This document shows positions 36,567-46,336 of a DNA stretch of 64,000 nucleotides, piece by piece. Made by a program: the position numbers and the translations under genes. The number at the start of each line of letters is the position of its first letter. Positions within the stretch are counted from its first letter, which is position 1. The notes under the pieces were generated by a model. It worked only from the letters and a program-made list of their open reading frames with translations, searched no databases and had not been told where the DNA came from. Source of the stretch: an uncultured Flammeovirgaceae bacterium (GTDB lineage Bacteria; Bacteroidota; Bacteroidia; Cytophagales; Cyclobacteriaceae); NCBI GenBank assembly GCA_937883755.1, contig CAKZYA010000036.1, positions 1 to 64,000 of the forward strand, in the 5' to 3' direction.

Positions 36567-36798
36567 CAGCGGACGTTCATTAATTCTGTTCGGTCGTTTA
36601 GCCAGATTTTTCTATCCGTATAACACGAAAGATACGCGGACTCGTGCATTTATGCTACCTACTTTTTAACAAATACTCTGGCAACTTTTTCTTATTATAC
36701 TATCTGTTTTCCACTAGTTACTATCAATAAGCACTTTACCTACTAATACTAAAAGTGATAGTTGAAGTAAATACCTCCTAGCGATAGTATGAGTGAAT

Positions 36799-36850
36799 GA
36801 TAGAATAAATACTTATTCGATAAATCATTCGTCCAAGCACTTATTCTATC
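36799..36850 (-). terminator. long RNA hairpin downstream of ggt
   Basis: On the minus strand GATAGAATAAGTGCTT pairs over its full 16 bases with AAGTATTTATTCTATC, using two G-U pairs. On the plus strand the same positions mismatch. It lies 40 bp after the ggt stop. There is no long U-run, so it may protect the 3' end rather than terminate. The rest of 36567-36889 holds nothing recognisable. Confidence 0.4.
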
Positions 36851-36889
36851 CTGTATTTAGGCGGCAAAACCTACTCTGATAGAGAGCAA

Positions 36890-38626
36890 CTACTGCTCAC
36901 ACTTAGCCGTTTCTGGTCCATTGGCAGTGCCCTCCCAGTCTAGGTCTGCCATACCCGTCCAAAGCCCGGTTTCTGCATCTCGGGCGATAGCATGTACTCG
37001 GGCAAATGCGCCAAACCGGGTGATCGCCTCAGGCTCAAAACCTTGTTCTTGCCAATAAATAGAATCCGTTGCGTTCCATCCATTGGTCTCAGTAAACTCA
37101 GCACTAAATTTCAACGGAAATGCTTCGCGTTTTCCGCCATTCATACCTGCTTCAGGATGGATTCTCGGTGCAGCCACCGCCTCTTCAATGCTCATGCCTT
37201 GGTCAATAAACCTTGAGATAGTTTGTACAATTCCCGATAGGATGCGTAGCCCCCCGGCTGCACCCAGCACCAGGACGGTTTCGCCGCCTTTGGTCACAAC
37301 GGTAGGAGCAATAGTGGTTCTAGGTCGAGAACCAGGGGCCTGATCGGCTCCTGATAGATAGGCTCCCATGGTAGAAGCATACACAAAACCCAAACCGGGC
37401 GTGATTACTTTGGAGCCAAAGAGTGGCCCAATCGTTTGAGTAATAGAAACGACCATTCCAGAACAGTCAGCAGTTACAAAATGAGTGGTATGGTGGCTAC
37501 TGACTCCCCACGTATCGCCGGTCCAGTCAGTATTGGCTGCAAGCAGTTGATCACTTGAGCCGTTATAGGCTGCATTTTGTAGCGGGACACTTTCAGGAAC
37601 GACTACTTCACTGGCTTTTTCTTCAGCCCATTCTTTACCCTGAACTAAGCTGAGGTCTTCTTCTTTATAATCGTATTCCATACTCCCAATGGCAAAAGCC
37701 AGTGCTTGATTAACTACTGCTGCCCACTGGGCATCCGTCATTGAGGATAAGTCAAATTGCTCCAGGATATTTAAGGCTTTCACCACCAAGCCACCCCCCG
37801 CCGGAGCCGGAATGGAGTGAATCTCATAACCTCGGTACGTAGTTGTCACGTATCGCGCATCAAGTGCCTTATATTCCCTGAGATCTGTTTCGGTGACAAA
37901 GCCTCCGTTGGCGGCCATATCTTCGGCAATCGTTTTTGCCGTTTCTCCTTCATAAAAATCTTTACCGTTGGTTTTGGCTATTCGCTGTAAAGTATTGGCC
38001 AGATCAGGTTGCTTTAAGGTTTCTCCTACCTCGTAAGTCATTGTATCATTTTTGAGCATCTGTCTGCGAAAACCGGGGTTCTGTTTTATATCTTCCAGTG
38101 CATAGGCGTGCCGTGCTGCTTCTCCTTCTAGAACTTCAAATCCTTCACTGGCATACTGAATGGCCGGTTTTATCAGTTCGTCCCAAGGCATAGAACCATG
38201 CTCGGCATGAAGTCTCATAAGAGCGGCTACTACTCCGGGAGTAGCTACTGTACCATAGCCAGCATTGGGCGGCTCTTCAGCAGGAACGAAACTGGCAGGC
38301 ACCTCGGTCATTCCATTATACCCTACAAAACTTCCATCTGCCTGGCGTACCAATATCTGATTTCTGCCACCTATACCGTTCATGGTTGGTTCTACCACTG
38401 CGAGAACAAAGGCAGTGGCTATAGCAGCGTCGGCGGCATTTCCACCGGCCTCTAGAATACTATTTCCGGCAGCAGTAGCCAGCGGTTGGGCAGCAGCTAC
38501 CATTCCTAAACCTGACTGGGCAAGTTTAGTAGTTGAAGGTTTACTCGCTTCTTTCTTTTGCTCTTGGTCTTCTCGACAAGCAAAAAATAATGCAGATAGT
38601 ATGGTTAGGAGTAGTATATTCTTCAT
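36890..38626 (-). CDS. ggt: gamma-glutamyltransferase lipoprotein
   Basis: 578-residue N-terminal-nucleophile enzyme that cleaves gamma-glutamyl bonds of glutathione and related peptides in the periplasm. A lipobox leader ends in ALFFAC. The large subunit comes first, and the self-cleavage Thr380 is in HHTTHFVTADCSG. The small-subunit motifs PRTTIAPTVV and GAAGGLRI follow. The usual GGGG of the family is GIGGRNQ near residue 87. It is a single gene. Confidence 0.9.
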   Translation of the reverse strand: MKNILLLTILSALFFACREDQEQKKEASKPSTTKLAQSGLGMVAAAQPLATAAGNSILEAGGNAADAAIATAFVLAVVEPTMNGIGGRNQILVRQADGSFVGYNGMTEVPASFVPAEEPPNAGYGTVATPGVVAALMRLHAEHGSMPWDELIKPAIQYASEGFEVLEGEAARHAYALEDIKQNPGFRRQMLKNDTMTYEVGETLKQPDLANTLQRIAKTNGKDFYEGETAKTIAEDMAANGGFVTETDLREYKALDARYVTTTYRGYEIHSIPAPAGGGLVVKALNILEQFDLSSMTDAQWAAVVNQALAFAIGSMEYDYKEEDLSLVQGKEWAEEKASEVVVPESVPLQNAAYNGSSDQLLAANTDWTGDTWGVSSHHTTHFVTADCSGMVVSITQTIGPLFGSKVITPGLGFVYASTMGAYLSGADQAPGSRPRTTIAPTVVTKGGETVLVLGAAGGLRILSGIVQTISRFIDQGMSIEEAVAAPRIHPEAGMNGGKREAFPLKFSAEFTETNGWNATDSIYWQEQGFEPEAITRFGAFARVHAIARDAETGLWTGMADLDWEGTANGPETAKCEQ

Positions 38627-38804
38627 TGATAAGAAGGGTTTTAAAAATTAAAATTAGGAAATTCATTTCAATTGTACATAAACCCTCGATCTATTCGGCC
38701 GGTCTTACCATGTATGGGTGCAAAAAAGCGACCTTATTGCCATTCACTCATGAGAAGAATTACTAACAAAACGAATTGAAGGCTGATAGTGAAACTGCTA
38801 TTAG

Positions 38805-39278
38805 CTACAAAACTTTTTTCATCCGGTAATTGATGATCTCTACTCCTCTAATCTGGTTCCTATTCTTTTTCACTACTTCAAATCCTCGCGCTAAAAAAAA
38901 GGGGCAGGCAGTTTTGCTAGCATTAGTGGTAACCTGAACGCAATTTTTGCTGATGGCCTCCTGTTCTAATCGCTGGTAGAGAGCGTGGGCTATCCCTTTT
39001 CGTTGATGATCTTTATGCACGTAAAGAAAATCCAGATAACCTCCTTCGTCTAGTGAACCAAAACCAACGATAGCATCTTCTGCCGTAGCAACTAAAAAGT
39101 ATTGGTCATGAATAGCATCCTCCCATCGCTTCTGATTGTGCACCCCAGCAGTCCATGCTTCTATCTGGGCAGGTTTGTAGTCGCGGTTGGCAACCTGTCG
39201 GATAGTTTCTACAAATAGCGTATGTATTTCAGGAAGATCGGCTACAATAGCCAGCCGGAGATTCATATCGTAGAACAT
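38805..39278 (-). CDS. GNAT-family N-acetyltransferase
   Basis: 157-residue acetyl-CoA-dependent transferase. The acetyl-CoA pyrophosphate loop HKDHQRKGIAHALYQRLEQEA (about residues 92-113) and the preceding strand YLDFLYV are clear. The start may be ATG 39278 (MFYDMNLR) or ATG 39266 (MNLR), which fits the family opening better. The substrate is unknown. The 178 bp between it and ggt show no feature. Confidence 0.88.
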   Translation of the reverse strand: MFYDMNLRLAIVADLPEIHTLFVETIRQVANRDYKPAQIEAWTAGVHNQKRWEDAIHDQYFLVATAEDAIVGFGSLDEGGYLDFLYVHKDHQRKGIAHALYQRLEQEAISKNCVQVTTNASKTACPFFLARGFEVVKKNRNQIRGVEIINYRMKKVL

Positions 39279-39323
39279 TAATCCATTATAGCCAGAGTCT
39301 TATTATCTAAGTGTCCTCCCTCA

Positions 39324-39470
39324 GTAATCTTTGTGAAGTTCTGACTGTACTGCTTCACCAGCCAAGATTTTTTCTAATACTTCGTTCTCAATCACGTTGT
39401 TGGAGGTCTGCTGCATACTTTTACTAACAGCAAGCACTGAACGAGGTTCCCCAAGTAATCTAACTTTCCC
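39324..39470 (-). pseudogene. short open frame, possible C-terminal gene remnant
   Basis: Between the TGA at 39323-39321 and an upstream in-frame stop, 49 codons are open on the minus strand, with an internal ATG at 39416 giving 31 residues (MQQTSNNVIENEVLEKIL...). The composition is ordinary helical and acidic, not low complexity. No start codon of good form lies at the beginning. It may be the tail of a lost gene or a chance frame. Confidence 0.2.
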
Positions 39471-39487
39471 TCACTAGTGAGGTTAGA

Positions 39488-39576
39488 TATGGTGTTCAGG
39501 TATTCGTGTTTTCGAGCGACCGTAGGACGGTGTTCGTGTCTGATATTGAATCTGAACTGAACACTTGAATACCATA
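39488..39576. repeat. intergenic inverted array with REP-like core
   Basis: Outer arms TATGGTGTTCAGGTATTC and GAACACTTGAATACCATA are imperfect inverted repeats built from an 8-bp word near GTGTTCAG. Inside at 39514-39531 is GAGCGACCGTAGGACGGT, with a small perfect dyad ACCGT-AGG-ACGGT. A core of the same pattern recurs at 59730. Confidence 0.55.
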
Positions 39577-39588
39577 ATACTATAAGAT

Positions 39589-40365
39589 ATGAACAAATTA
39601 TCATCTATACCTACTATTCGTTGGATTGCACTTGGGCTGTTCGTGGCTACTTTGCTAATGAATTATCTCTCGCAAGGAGTATTGTTTGAGGGACAAACCA
39701 TTGGCGAAGTTTCAGACAAATACAGTACGCTGATTACCCCGGCGGGCTATGCTTTTGCTATCTGGGGTTTGATTTATCTCACCTTAGGAGTATATGTATA
39801 CTACCAAGTTTTTCAAGCAGCTCCTACCCAGCACGCTTACAACCGAGCCGCTTTTCCGTTAATACTTAATCTCATCGCTAATAGTGCCTGGCTCATTGCC
39901 TTTCAGTTAGAATATATTGCGTTGAGTGCCGTGCTGATGCTGGTTATCCTAGTCACACTTATTCAGCTAGTCACATTGTGGACTAACGACCGCACTGTCA
40001 CAGATTGGGAAAAGAAGCAAATGCGTATTCCTTTTAGCTTGTATCTAGGCTGGATTTCGGTGGCTACTATTGTGAACTTCAGCGTACTAATGAAGTACGC
40101 CGAATGGAATGCCTTAGGATTAAGCGAACCAGCCTGGGTAGTAATTATGACTTCTGTAGGAGCCGCTTTGGCATTGCTGGTACTGTTTGCTGCCCGCAGC
40201 AAGCTCTACCCGTTGGTATTTGTCTGGGCTTACGTAGCTATTGCGATTGCTCAGCAGGATAATCAATTGATTTTTATTACAACTTTGGGCTGGGCTGCTG
40301 TTATCTTCATCTCTGATTTAGTATACTTTACTCACCAGCGAAAAGTAGCAAGAACATTAGCATGA
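39589..40365 (+). CDS. TspO/MBR-related tryptophan-rich membrane protein
   Basis: 258-residue integral membrane protein with about seven hydrophobic segments, longer than bacterial TspO (about 160 residues, five helices). The motif ITPAGYAFAIWGLIYLTLGVY, at about residues 49-69, with Trp-rich helices (NSAWLIAFQ, LYLGWISVATIVN, LGWAAVIF) matches the extended tryptophan-rich sensory protein group. Ligands may be porphyrins or lipids, as for TspO, but that is not shown here. It is a single gene preceded by a repeat array. Confidence 0.75.
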   Translation: MNKLSSIPTIRWIALGLFVATLLMNYLSQGVLFEGQTIGEVSDKYSTLITPAGYAFAIWGLIYLTLGVYVYYQVFQAAPTQHAYNRAAFPLILNLIANSAWLIAFQLEYIALSAVLMLVILVTLIQLVTLWTNDRTVTDWEKKQMRIPFSLYLGWISVATIVNFSVLMKYAEWNALGLSEPAWVVIMTSVGAALALLVLFAARSKLYPLVFVWAYVAIAIAQQDNQLIFITTLGWAAVIFISDLVYFTHQRKVARTLA

Positions 40366-40371
40366 TCTACA

Positions 40372-42765
40372 TTACTCACTTCTCAAACTCTCAGCAGGGT
40401 TAGCTCGAGCCGCTCGGATAGCTCGGCTACCTACGGTAACAACTGCCGTGAGTACCGCTCCGATGATAGCCAGGATAAAAGGTAGGATCGAAATTGGAGT
40501 TCGGTAAGCGTAATCACTAAGCCACTGCTGGGCTAACCAAAACGAAATAGGTACGGCAATTCCACCCGCAACTAGTACAATTTTAAGAAAATCAGTACTA
40601 AGCAGTGTAGTAATCTGGGCGACGGTCGCACCCAGCACTTTACGCACACCCACCTCTTTAGTACGCTGTTCGGCCATGTAGGCAGCTAAACCAAATAAGC
40701 CGAGTAGTGCCACGAATAGCGTGAGCAACGTAGCCCAAAGTAGGGTGCTCCCTAGCCGTTGCTGGTCAGCATACAGTTGAGCGAAGTCATCATCCAGAAA
40801 TGAGTAGCGAATAGGATGGGCTGGTTCAATCAGTTTCCAGAACTTCTCTACTTCTCCGATGGTGCTACGCAAATCATTCGTTGATAAACGGACGGCTACG
40901 TTACTTATCCAACCGCCTCGCATAAGAGGAATAGCTCCAGAAAATACTAATGGTTGGATACGTTGCTCTAAACTGCTGTAATGAAAATCCTTTACCACTC
41001 CCACAATAGTTCCAGAAACTTTAGCTCCGCTTAAACTCAGTGAATGACCAACTGGATCTTTTAGATCATATTCTTTCACAAATGCCTCGTTAACCACAAA
41101 TGTTTGAGTAGTAGTATCAGAGGGAGCAATAAAACGACCTTCTTCCAATTGCAAATCTAGAGCCTGGACGTAGTTATCATCTACAAAATAGATATTAACT
41201 GACTGATCTTTCTCAACTCCCCCTACCTTAAACATATAATCGGGATTACCACTTCCGGGTACGCTTACCGTTGCTGATACCGCCTGTATCTTCGGATTTT
41301 GCACTAGCTGAGACCGAAGTGACTGTATTTTTTCGTAGGTCTGCTGGGTATTCGCTTTGATCACCATCACCTGCTCCGACTGAAAACCCAGTTCTTGGTT
41401 TTGCATGAATTGTACCTGCCGATAAATGAAAGTCATTACCACAGCGGCAACGATTGCCCCCGCAAACTGAACTACCACCATACCTTGACGCAATAATTTG
41501 CCCTTATCGCGGCGTAGCCACTTTCCTTTGAGCACTTCGGTAGGGCGATAAGCCGCTAGAAAAAAGGCGGGATAACTTCCGGAAAGTATTCCTAGCAATA
41601 GTACGACTCCTACTAACAATGGAGTAATCTGCCCCAACTCAGACATTCCCAACACAAGATCGCGGTTGGTCATGTGTTCAAAGACCGGGAGAGCCAGTTG
41701 CGCCAATAAAATAGCGATCGGCAATGCTACCAAGCACTGAAGCGTAGCTTCGGATAAAAATTGAAATACTAGTTGCTGCCGGGAAGCTCCGTTGACTTTA
41801 CGCACTCCTACTTCTCTGGCTCGACGAGCCGCCTGAGCGGTCGCCAGGTTCATATAATTGATGCTCGCTACTACTAGCATCAACAACCCAACTAGACCAA
41901 TAATATACACTCGCTGAATACCTCCGGCTTTAATGGAAAATGGCCCGCCTACCTCAGCCGTAGCGTTTAAGTGGGCATCGCTGATAGGTTGTAATTTCCA
42001 CTCAGGAAACTTCTCCCAAGTGGAACCAAGCTTTTCTAGTTCCTTCTGAATACGAGGATTAATGGCTTCGGTGATTTTTCTTTCTAGCTCCCTTACGTTG
42101 GTATTAGGGTTTAACGTCACGTAAGTAGCCGGATTGTTCCCAGTCCACGACTCATAGAAGTAGGATGTATCCCGCCCTACCAAATCTACATCCAAGTGAG
42201 TATTTCCAGCAAACTCCGCTAATACTCCAGTAATCAGATAATCAGTCTCATCATTAAATCTCAAGACCTCACCTACCGGATTACGTTCACCGTAGAGTTG
42301 CTCCGCCAGCGGCTCACTAATTAGCATAGAGTGATTGTTTTTCAAAGCATTAGCCGGGTTACCGTATTTTAGTGGTAAAGGCAGCACCTTTAGAAAGGTA
42401 CTATCAGCTAAAGCCAGATGCTTGACGTATATACCGTCCTCCGGTTTTTCCTCAGTGCTTACTAGAAGATCATTTCCCTCATTAACGGGTACGGCACTTA
42501 CAATTTCTGGAAACTCTTCTCTTAAGGTCTCAGCTAGTACGTAGGGTGTATACGTATTACCTCGCCCTGGATTCCACTCTCGGTACACTCGATAAATATT
42601 CTCCTGGTTAGGAATCCAGCGGTCGTAACTAAACTCATGTTGGATGTATACGAGTGCTAGGGTAGCCGTAGCTAGCGCAATCGCCAAACCACCAATATTT
42701 AGCAGAGAGAATGTTTTCTGTTTGCGAAAATTTCGCAGAGCGATGGATAGATAGTTCTTTATCAT
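40372..42765 (-). CDS. FtsX/MacB-type ABC transporter permease (1)
   Basis: 797 residues from the ATG at 42765. The upstream codons to 42804 come from the repeat array and are not expected to be translated. The architecture is an N-terminal helix (FSLLNIGGLAIALATATLALVYI), a MacB periplasmic domain, three helices near 280-440 with ARRAREVGVRKVNGASR, a second periplasmic domain, and three C-terminal helices with QRTKEVGVRKVLGA. These MacB-like pumps use ATP in the cytosol to drive periplasmic movement toward a TolC channel. It is paralogous to the next gene and near its cognate ATPases. Confidence 0.9.
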   Translation of the reverse strand: MIKNYLSIALRNFRKQKTFSLLNIGGLAIALATATLALVYIQHEFSYDRWIPNQENIYRVYREWNPGRGNTYTPYVLAETLREEFPEIVSAVPVNEGNDLLVSTEEKPEDGIYVKHLALADSTFLKVLPLPLKYGNPANALKNNHSMLISEPLAEQLYGERNPVGEVLRFNDETDYLITGVLAEFAGNTHLDVDLVGRDTSYFYESWTGNNPATYVTLNPNTNVRELERKITEAINPRIQKELEKLGSTWEKFPEWKLQPISDAHLNATAEVGGPFSIKAGGIQRVYIIGLVGLLMLVVASINYMNLATAQAARRAREVGVRKVNGASRQQLVFQFLSEATLQCLVALPIAILLAQLALPVFEHMTNRDLVLGMSELGQITPLLVGVVLLLGILSGSYPAFFLAAYRPTEVLKGKWLRRDKGKLLRQGMVVVQFAGAIVAAVVMTFIYRQVQFMQNQELGFQSEQVMVIKANTQQTYEKIQSLRSQLVQNPKIQAVSATVSVPGSGNPDYMFKVGGVEKDQSVNIYFVDDNYVQALDLQLEEGRFIAPSDTTTQTFVVNEAFVKEYDLKDPVGHSLSLSGAKVSGTIVGVVKDFHYSSLEQRIQPLVFSGAIPLMRGGWISNVAVRLSTNDLRSTIGEVEKFWKLIEPAHPIRYSFLDDDFAQLYADQQRLGSTLLWATLLTLFVALLGLFGLAAYMAEQRTKEVGVRKVLGATVAQITTLLSTDFLKIVLVAGGIAVPISFWLAQQWLSDYAYRTPISILPFILAIIGAVLTAVVTVGSRAIRAARANPAESLRSE

Positions 42766-42767
42766 GA

Positions 42768-42870
42768 TGATTAATGAATGGTGGTTGATGAATAATGACT
42801 GCAATTATCGCATGGATGAGTAGTAAACAAGATCAATTATTAGTCATTATTCACTACTCATTTATCATTA
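42768..42870. repeat. inverted array of 7-bp TAATGA-type words
   Basis: The left arm GATTAATGAATGG...GAATAATGACT and right arm AGTCATTATTCACTACTCATTTATCATTAA are inverted repeats of degenerate TAATGAN words. It fills the gap between the two permease genes. Confidence 0.5.
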
Positions 42871-42872
42871 AG

Positions 42873-45266
42873 CTATTCGCTCCTCAAAGACTTCACTGGG
42901 TTAGCCGTAGCTGCCCGCAAAGTGTGGAAGCTGATGGCTCCGAGGGTGACGACTAGCGTAAGCAAAGCCGAGGCCACAAATGTGAGCCACTTGATATCGG
43001 TCTGGTAAGCAAATGTCTGTAACCAGTCGTTCATAAACCAGTACGCCAACGGAAAGGCCACAAGCATAGCCAGAGCGATCAGGATGAAAAAATCCTTATA
43101 AATCAGCCCAACAATATTGGGGACAGTAGCTCCGATTACCTTGCGTATACCAATCTCCTTCGCCCGTTGTTCGGTGGTGTAGGCAGCTAGTCCCAGCAAA
43201 CCCAGACAGGCAATGATGACAGTGAATGCCGAGAACATCGTAAATATTTTACCCCGCTTCTGGTCAGTTTCGTACTGCGACATAAATTCTTCGTCCAAAA
43301 ATTCATAGGAAAACGGTTTTCCGGTATTCACTTCCGTCCAGGTATCTTCAATATAGGCTAAGGTCTCGGTTACTCTTTCGGGCGAGACTTTGATGCTAAG
43401 CCAGAAACTAGGATCACCAAAAAGAACAGCCAGCGGCTCAATTGAATTATATAGCGATTGCTGATGATAATCTTTAAAGACCCCAATTACTGAATATGTT
43501 GGTCCCGGATTATCTTCGTCACCCATGAAAGAAAGTTCTTTACCAATTGGATCATCCCACTGCATCCGAGCCACCATCGATTCATTCACTAGAACGGCAG
43601 CAGTATCGGTAGCATATTCTCGCGAGAAGCTTCGTCCTTGCAAAATGTCAATACCCATCGTTTCTACGTAATCGTAATGCGCCCGATACTGGTTTACTCC
43701 AACCCCGCCATCTACCATGCTACCATCGTTACCTTCTACCAACATCAGATTTTTTCCATATCCAGTACCGGGGCGAGATGAGGAGGTTGACACTTCTAAG
43801 ACATTAGCACTTTCTTTTAGCCGATTGTGCAGCACTTCGTAGTTCGCCCGAATAGTCGAGTCTGGCATAGTAACAATAAGTACCTGCTCCTGATCAAAGC
43901 CTAAGTCTTTGTCACGCAAATACTGAAGTTGGTCGTAAACAATCCAGGTACAGATGAGCATGGCAATGGAAATAGCAAACTGTACTACTACCAACACTTT
44001 TCGCAACATCGCATTGCCTGTACCTCGGGTAGCATTTCCTTTAAGTACTAAGGCGGGATTAAACTTAGATAAGTAGAAGGCCGGATAACTGCCCCCGGCA
44101 ATTCCAACCAACAAGGTAATCAGAATAAAGCCTATAATAATTTGAGGTTGCAGCAGAAACGAAAGCTCAATTTCGGTACCCGCCAACTGGTTGAAGGGCG
44201 ACAGCAGAACGGCAACCAGCAGCAGACTAATGGCAAGCGCAATAAACGTCAGCAAAGTAGATTCGGTCAGAAATTGACTGATAAGCTGACCGCGGAATGA
44301 GCCCATCGTTTTACGAACACCCACCTCCTTAGCTCGGCGAGTAGCCCGGGCGGTCGCCAAGTTCATATAGTTAATGCTAGCAATGATGAGGATAAAAAAG
44401 GCAACTGCCCCGAAAATATAGATGTAGGAAATATCGCCCGCTCCACTTTCGCCCTCACCAAAATCTGATTTGAGATGGATATCAGCTAGTGGTTGCAACC
44501 AGTAATCAATCGTCACTCCGTAATTTTCAAAAATAGGGACAACCCGTTCCTTGTTCACACTCGCCAGAGCTTCCTCACCGTCTTGGATACTACTGCCTTC
44601 TTTCATCAGTAGGTACGTGGACACACCCCAGCCTCCCCAACCACCCATCTCATCAGGCAGGGTAGCTCGAGAGAGCAGGGCATCAAATTCTATACTTGAA
44701 TTCTCAGGAACATCTTCAACGAGTCCAGTGACCTCGTAAATATCATCGCCGTTCTTAAGCGTCTGTCCCATTGGATCGGCACTACCGAAGTATTTTTGGG
44801 CTGTTTCTTGGGTTAGCACCGCTGTGTTAGGCTTTACCAGCGCGGTAGCTGGGTCACCCGACAGTAGCGGAAAATCGAATACCTCAAAAACAGTAGAATC
44901 TACGTAGCGAAAATCTTCCTCGTAAAAACGTACGTCCCGCTCAGGGTTCTCAAACAGCTCTCGCCCTGCGCCAATAAAACGAACGGCATGCTCAATCTGT
45001 GAATATTTTTCCTTCAGCTCCTGCGCTAGCGGTATCTGAGCACTAGGCCAAGTAAACTGATTATCGGTTTCGGTAAAATGGGTTACCACCCGGTATATGC
45101 GGTCTTTCTCTGTGTGAAATTTATCGTAGCTCAGTTCATTGAGCAAATACAAAAACAGGAAGAGGCTACACGTAATCCCCAGCGTGAGCCCAAGGATGTT
45201 GAGCAGGCTGTAGATACGATCTTTACCAATATTACGAATGGCGACTTTGAGTAGGTTTTTGAGCAT
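42873..45266 (-). CDS. FtsX/MacB-type ABC transporter permease (2)
   Basis: 797-residue permease with the same eight-helix, two-periplasmic-domain plan as permease 1 (YSLLNILGLTLGITCSLFLFLYL at the N-terminus, ARATRRAKEVGVRKTMGS in the middle, EQRAKEIGIRKVIGATV before the last helices). It is separated from the ATPase gene upstream by a terminator and its own putative regulatory palindrome, so it has its own promoter. It likely pairs with the ATPase at 45501 or the one at 51371. Confidence 0.92.
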   Translation of the reverse strand: MLKNLLKVAIRNIGKDRIYSLLNILGLTLGITCSLFLFLYLLNELSYDKFHTEKDRIYRVVTHFTETDNQFTWPSAQIPLAQELKEKYSQIEHAVRFIGAGRELFENPERDVRFYEEDFRYVDSTVFEVFDFPLLSGDPATALVKPNTAVLTQETAQKYFGSADPMGQTLKNGDDIYEVTGLVEDVPENSSIEFDALLSRATLPDEMGGWGGWGVSTYLLMKEGSSIQDGEEALASVNKERVVPIFENYGVTIDYWLQPLADIHLKSDFGEGESGAGDISYIYIFGAVAFFILIIASINYMNLATARATRRAKEVGVRKTMGSFRGQLISQFLTESTLLTFIALAISLLLVAVLLSPFNQLAGTEIELSFLLQPQIIIGFILITLLVGIAGGSYPAFYLSKFNPALVLKGNATRGTGNAMLRKVLVVVQFAISIAMLICTWIVYDQLQYLRDKDLGFDQEQVLIVTMPDSTIRANYEVLHNRLKESANVLEVSTSSSRPGTGYGKNLMLVEGNDGSMVDGGVGVNQYRAHYDYVETMGIDILQGRSFSREYATDTAAVLVNESMVARMQWDDPIGKELSFMGDEDNPGPTYSVIGVFKDYHQQSLYNSIEPLAVLFGDPSFWLSIKVSPERVTETLAYIEDTWTEVNTGKPFSYEFLDEEFMSQYETDQKRGKIFTMFSAFTVIIACLGLLGLAAYTTEQRAKEIGIRKVIGATVPNIVGLIYKDFFILIALAMLVAFPLAYWFMNDWLQTFAYQTDIKWLTFVASALLTLVVTLGAISFHTLRAATANPVKSLRSE

Positions 45267-45367
45267 AGCAGGAAGTGATTAGTAGGTTCATTTCTTAAAT
45301 CCAAAAAATATACCCAATCTCAATATATTGATTATCAAGTATTTACAATCATATATATTTCGAGTGA

Positions 45368-45383
45368 TGTACGTTTCCGTACA
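45368..45383. promoter_or_regulatory. regulator palindrome site 1 (TGTACGTTTCCGTACA)
   Basis: Perfect dyad TGTACG-TTTC-CGTACA 102 bp upstream of the permease 2 start. It is the same motif as sites 2 and 3. A TTGGGTA box at 45317-45311 (minus strand) between the site and the gene could be the -24 part of a weak sigma-54 promoter. Confidence 0.6.
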
Positions 45384-45430
45384 AAAGTTGTGCGTAGGTG
45401 AACAAGTGAAAGAAAGGTGGCTGGAAAATA

Positions 45431-45472
45431 AAAAAGCGGCACCCTATCTATGAAGTGAGAGTTGCCGCTTTT
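45431..45472 (-). terminator. intrinsic terminator after the ABC ATPase gene
   Basis: Stem AAAAGCGGCA / TGCCGCTTTT with a 21-base loop and T-runs, 28 bp past the stop of the minus-strand ATPase gene. Confidence 0.7.
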
Positions 45473-45500
45473 CAGTTCTACAAACTACTTATCAAAAGTT

Positions 45501-46190
45501 TTACACGTGAAACTTCTCTTTAATGTTTTCAGTCACGATCATACCGTCGAATAAATTGATAACTCGGTTAGCGTAAGTAGCATCGTGAGGAGAGTGCGTT
45601 ACCATCGCAATGGTGGTTCCGGCTTTGTTTAATTCTGATAACAGGTTCATCACTTCCTCTCCATTGGTGGAGTCCAAGTTACCCGTCGGCTCATCCGCTA
45701 GTATAAAGTTAGGGTTGGCAACTACCGCTCGAGCGATAGCTACACGCTGCTGCTGACCACCCGATAGTTGCTGCGGAAAGTGGTTACGACGGTGCATGAT
45801 GTTCATATGCTCCAGAGCCGCATTTACTTTCTTTTCCCGCTCCGCCGAAGGTACTTTCAAATACAACAGTGGCAGCTCTACGTTTTCAAATACAGTCAGT
45901 TCATCAATCAGGTTAAAGCTCTGAAATACAAAACCGATATTTCCTTTTCGTAGCTGAGCCCGCTGCCGCTCGGAGTAGTTGCCTACTTCGTGATCCATAA
46001 AGTGGTACTCACCGGAAGAAGGATTGTCGAGTAGTCCTAGGATGTTGAGCAAAGTAGATTTACCACAACCAGAAGGCCCCATAATGGCCACGAACTCCCC
46101 CGACTTGATCTCAATATTAATATCGTTCAGAGCGGTGGTTTCTACCTCATCAGAGATGAATACTTTCTTTAAGTTGTTTGTGCGAATCAT
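45501..46190 (-). CDS. ABC transporter ATP-binding protein (MacB/LolD type)
   Basis: 229-residue ATPase. Walker A GPSGCGKSTLLN (about 39-50), Q-loop FQSFNLIDELTV, signature LSGGQQQRVAIARA, Walker B FILADEPTGNLDS and switch His in VTHSPHDA are all intact. It drives an FtsX-type permease, most likely permease 2 or 1 next door. It is cotranscribed with the adaptor gene upstream (147-bp gap) or from its own promoter. Confidence 0.92.
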   Translation of the reverse strand: MIRTNNLKKVFISDEVETTALNDINIEIKSGEFVAIMGPSGCGKSTLLNILGLLDNPSSGEYHFMDHEVGNYSERQRAQLRKGNIGFVFQSFNLIDELTVFENVELPLLYLKVPSAEREKKVNAALEHMNIMHRRNHFPQQLSGGQQQRVAIARAVVANPNFILADEPTGNLDSTNGEEVMNLLSELNKAGTTIAMVTHSPHDATYANRVINLFDGMIVTENIKEKFHV

Positions 46191-46336
46191 AGTTTTGTCT
46201 TTGTTTAGTTTTAATGAGATTGGAATCCGGAGACCGGAGGGTGATATTTAGGATTAGAATTTATTAATTTGAGTTAGTTTGTATAAGATCGCTAAGGTTT
46301 CTCGAGTACATTTCCTTAGATTTTGGTTCTGTACTA

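Noticed and set aside
39392-39604. 70-codon minus-strand frame
   Set aside because: Runs through the inverted word array and its REP-like core, so it reflects repeat structure.
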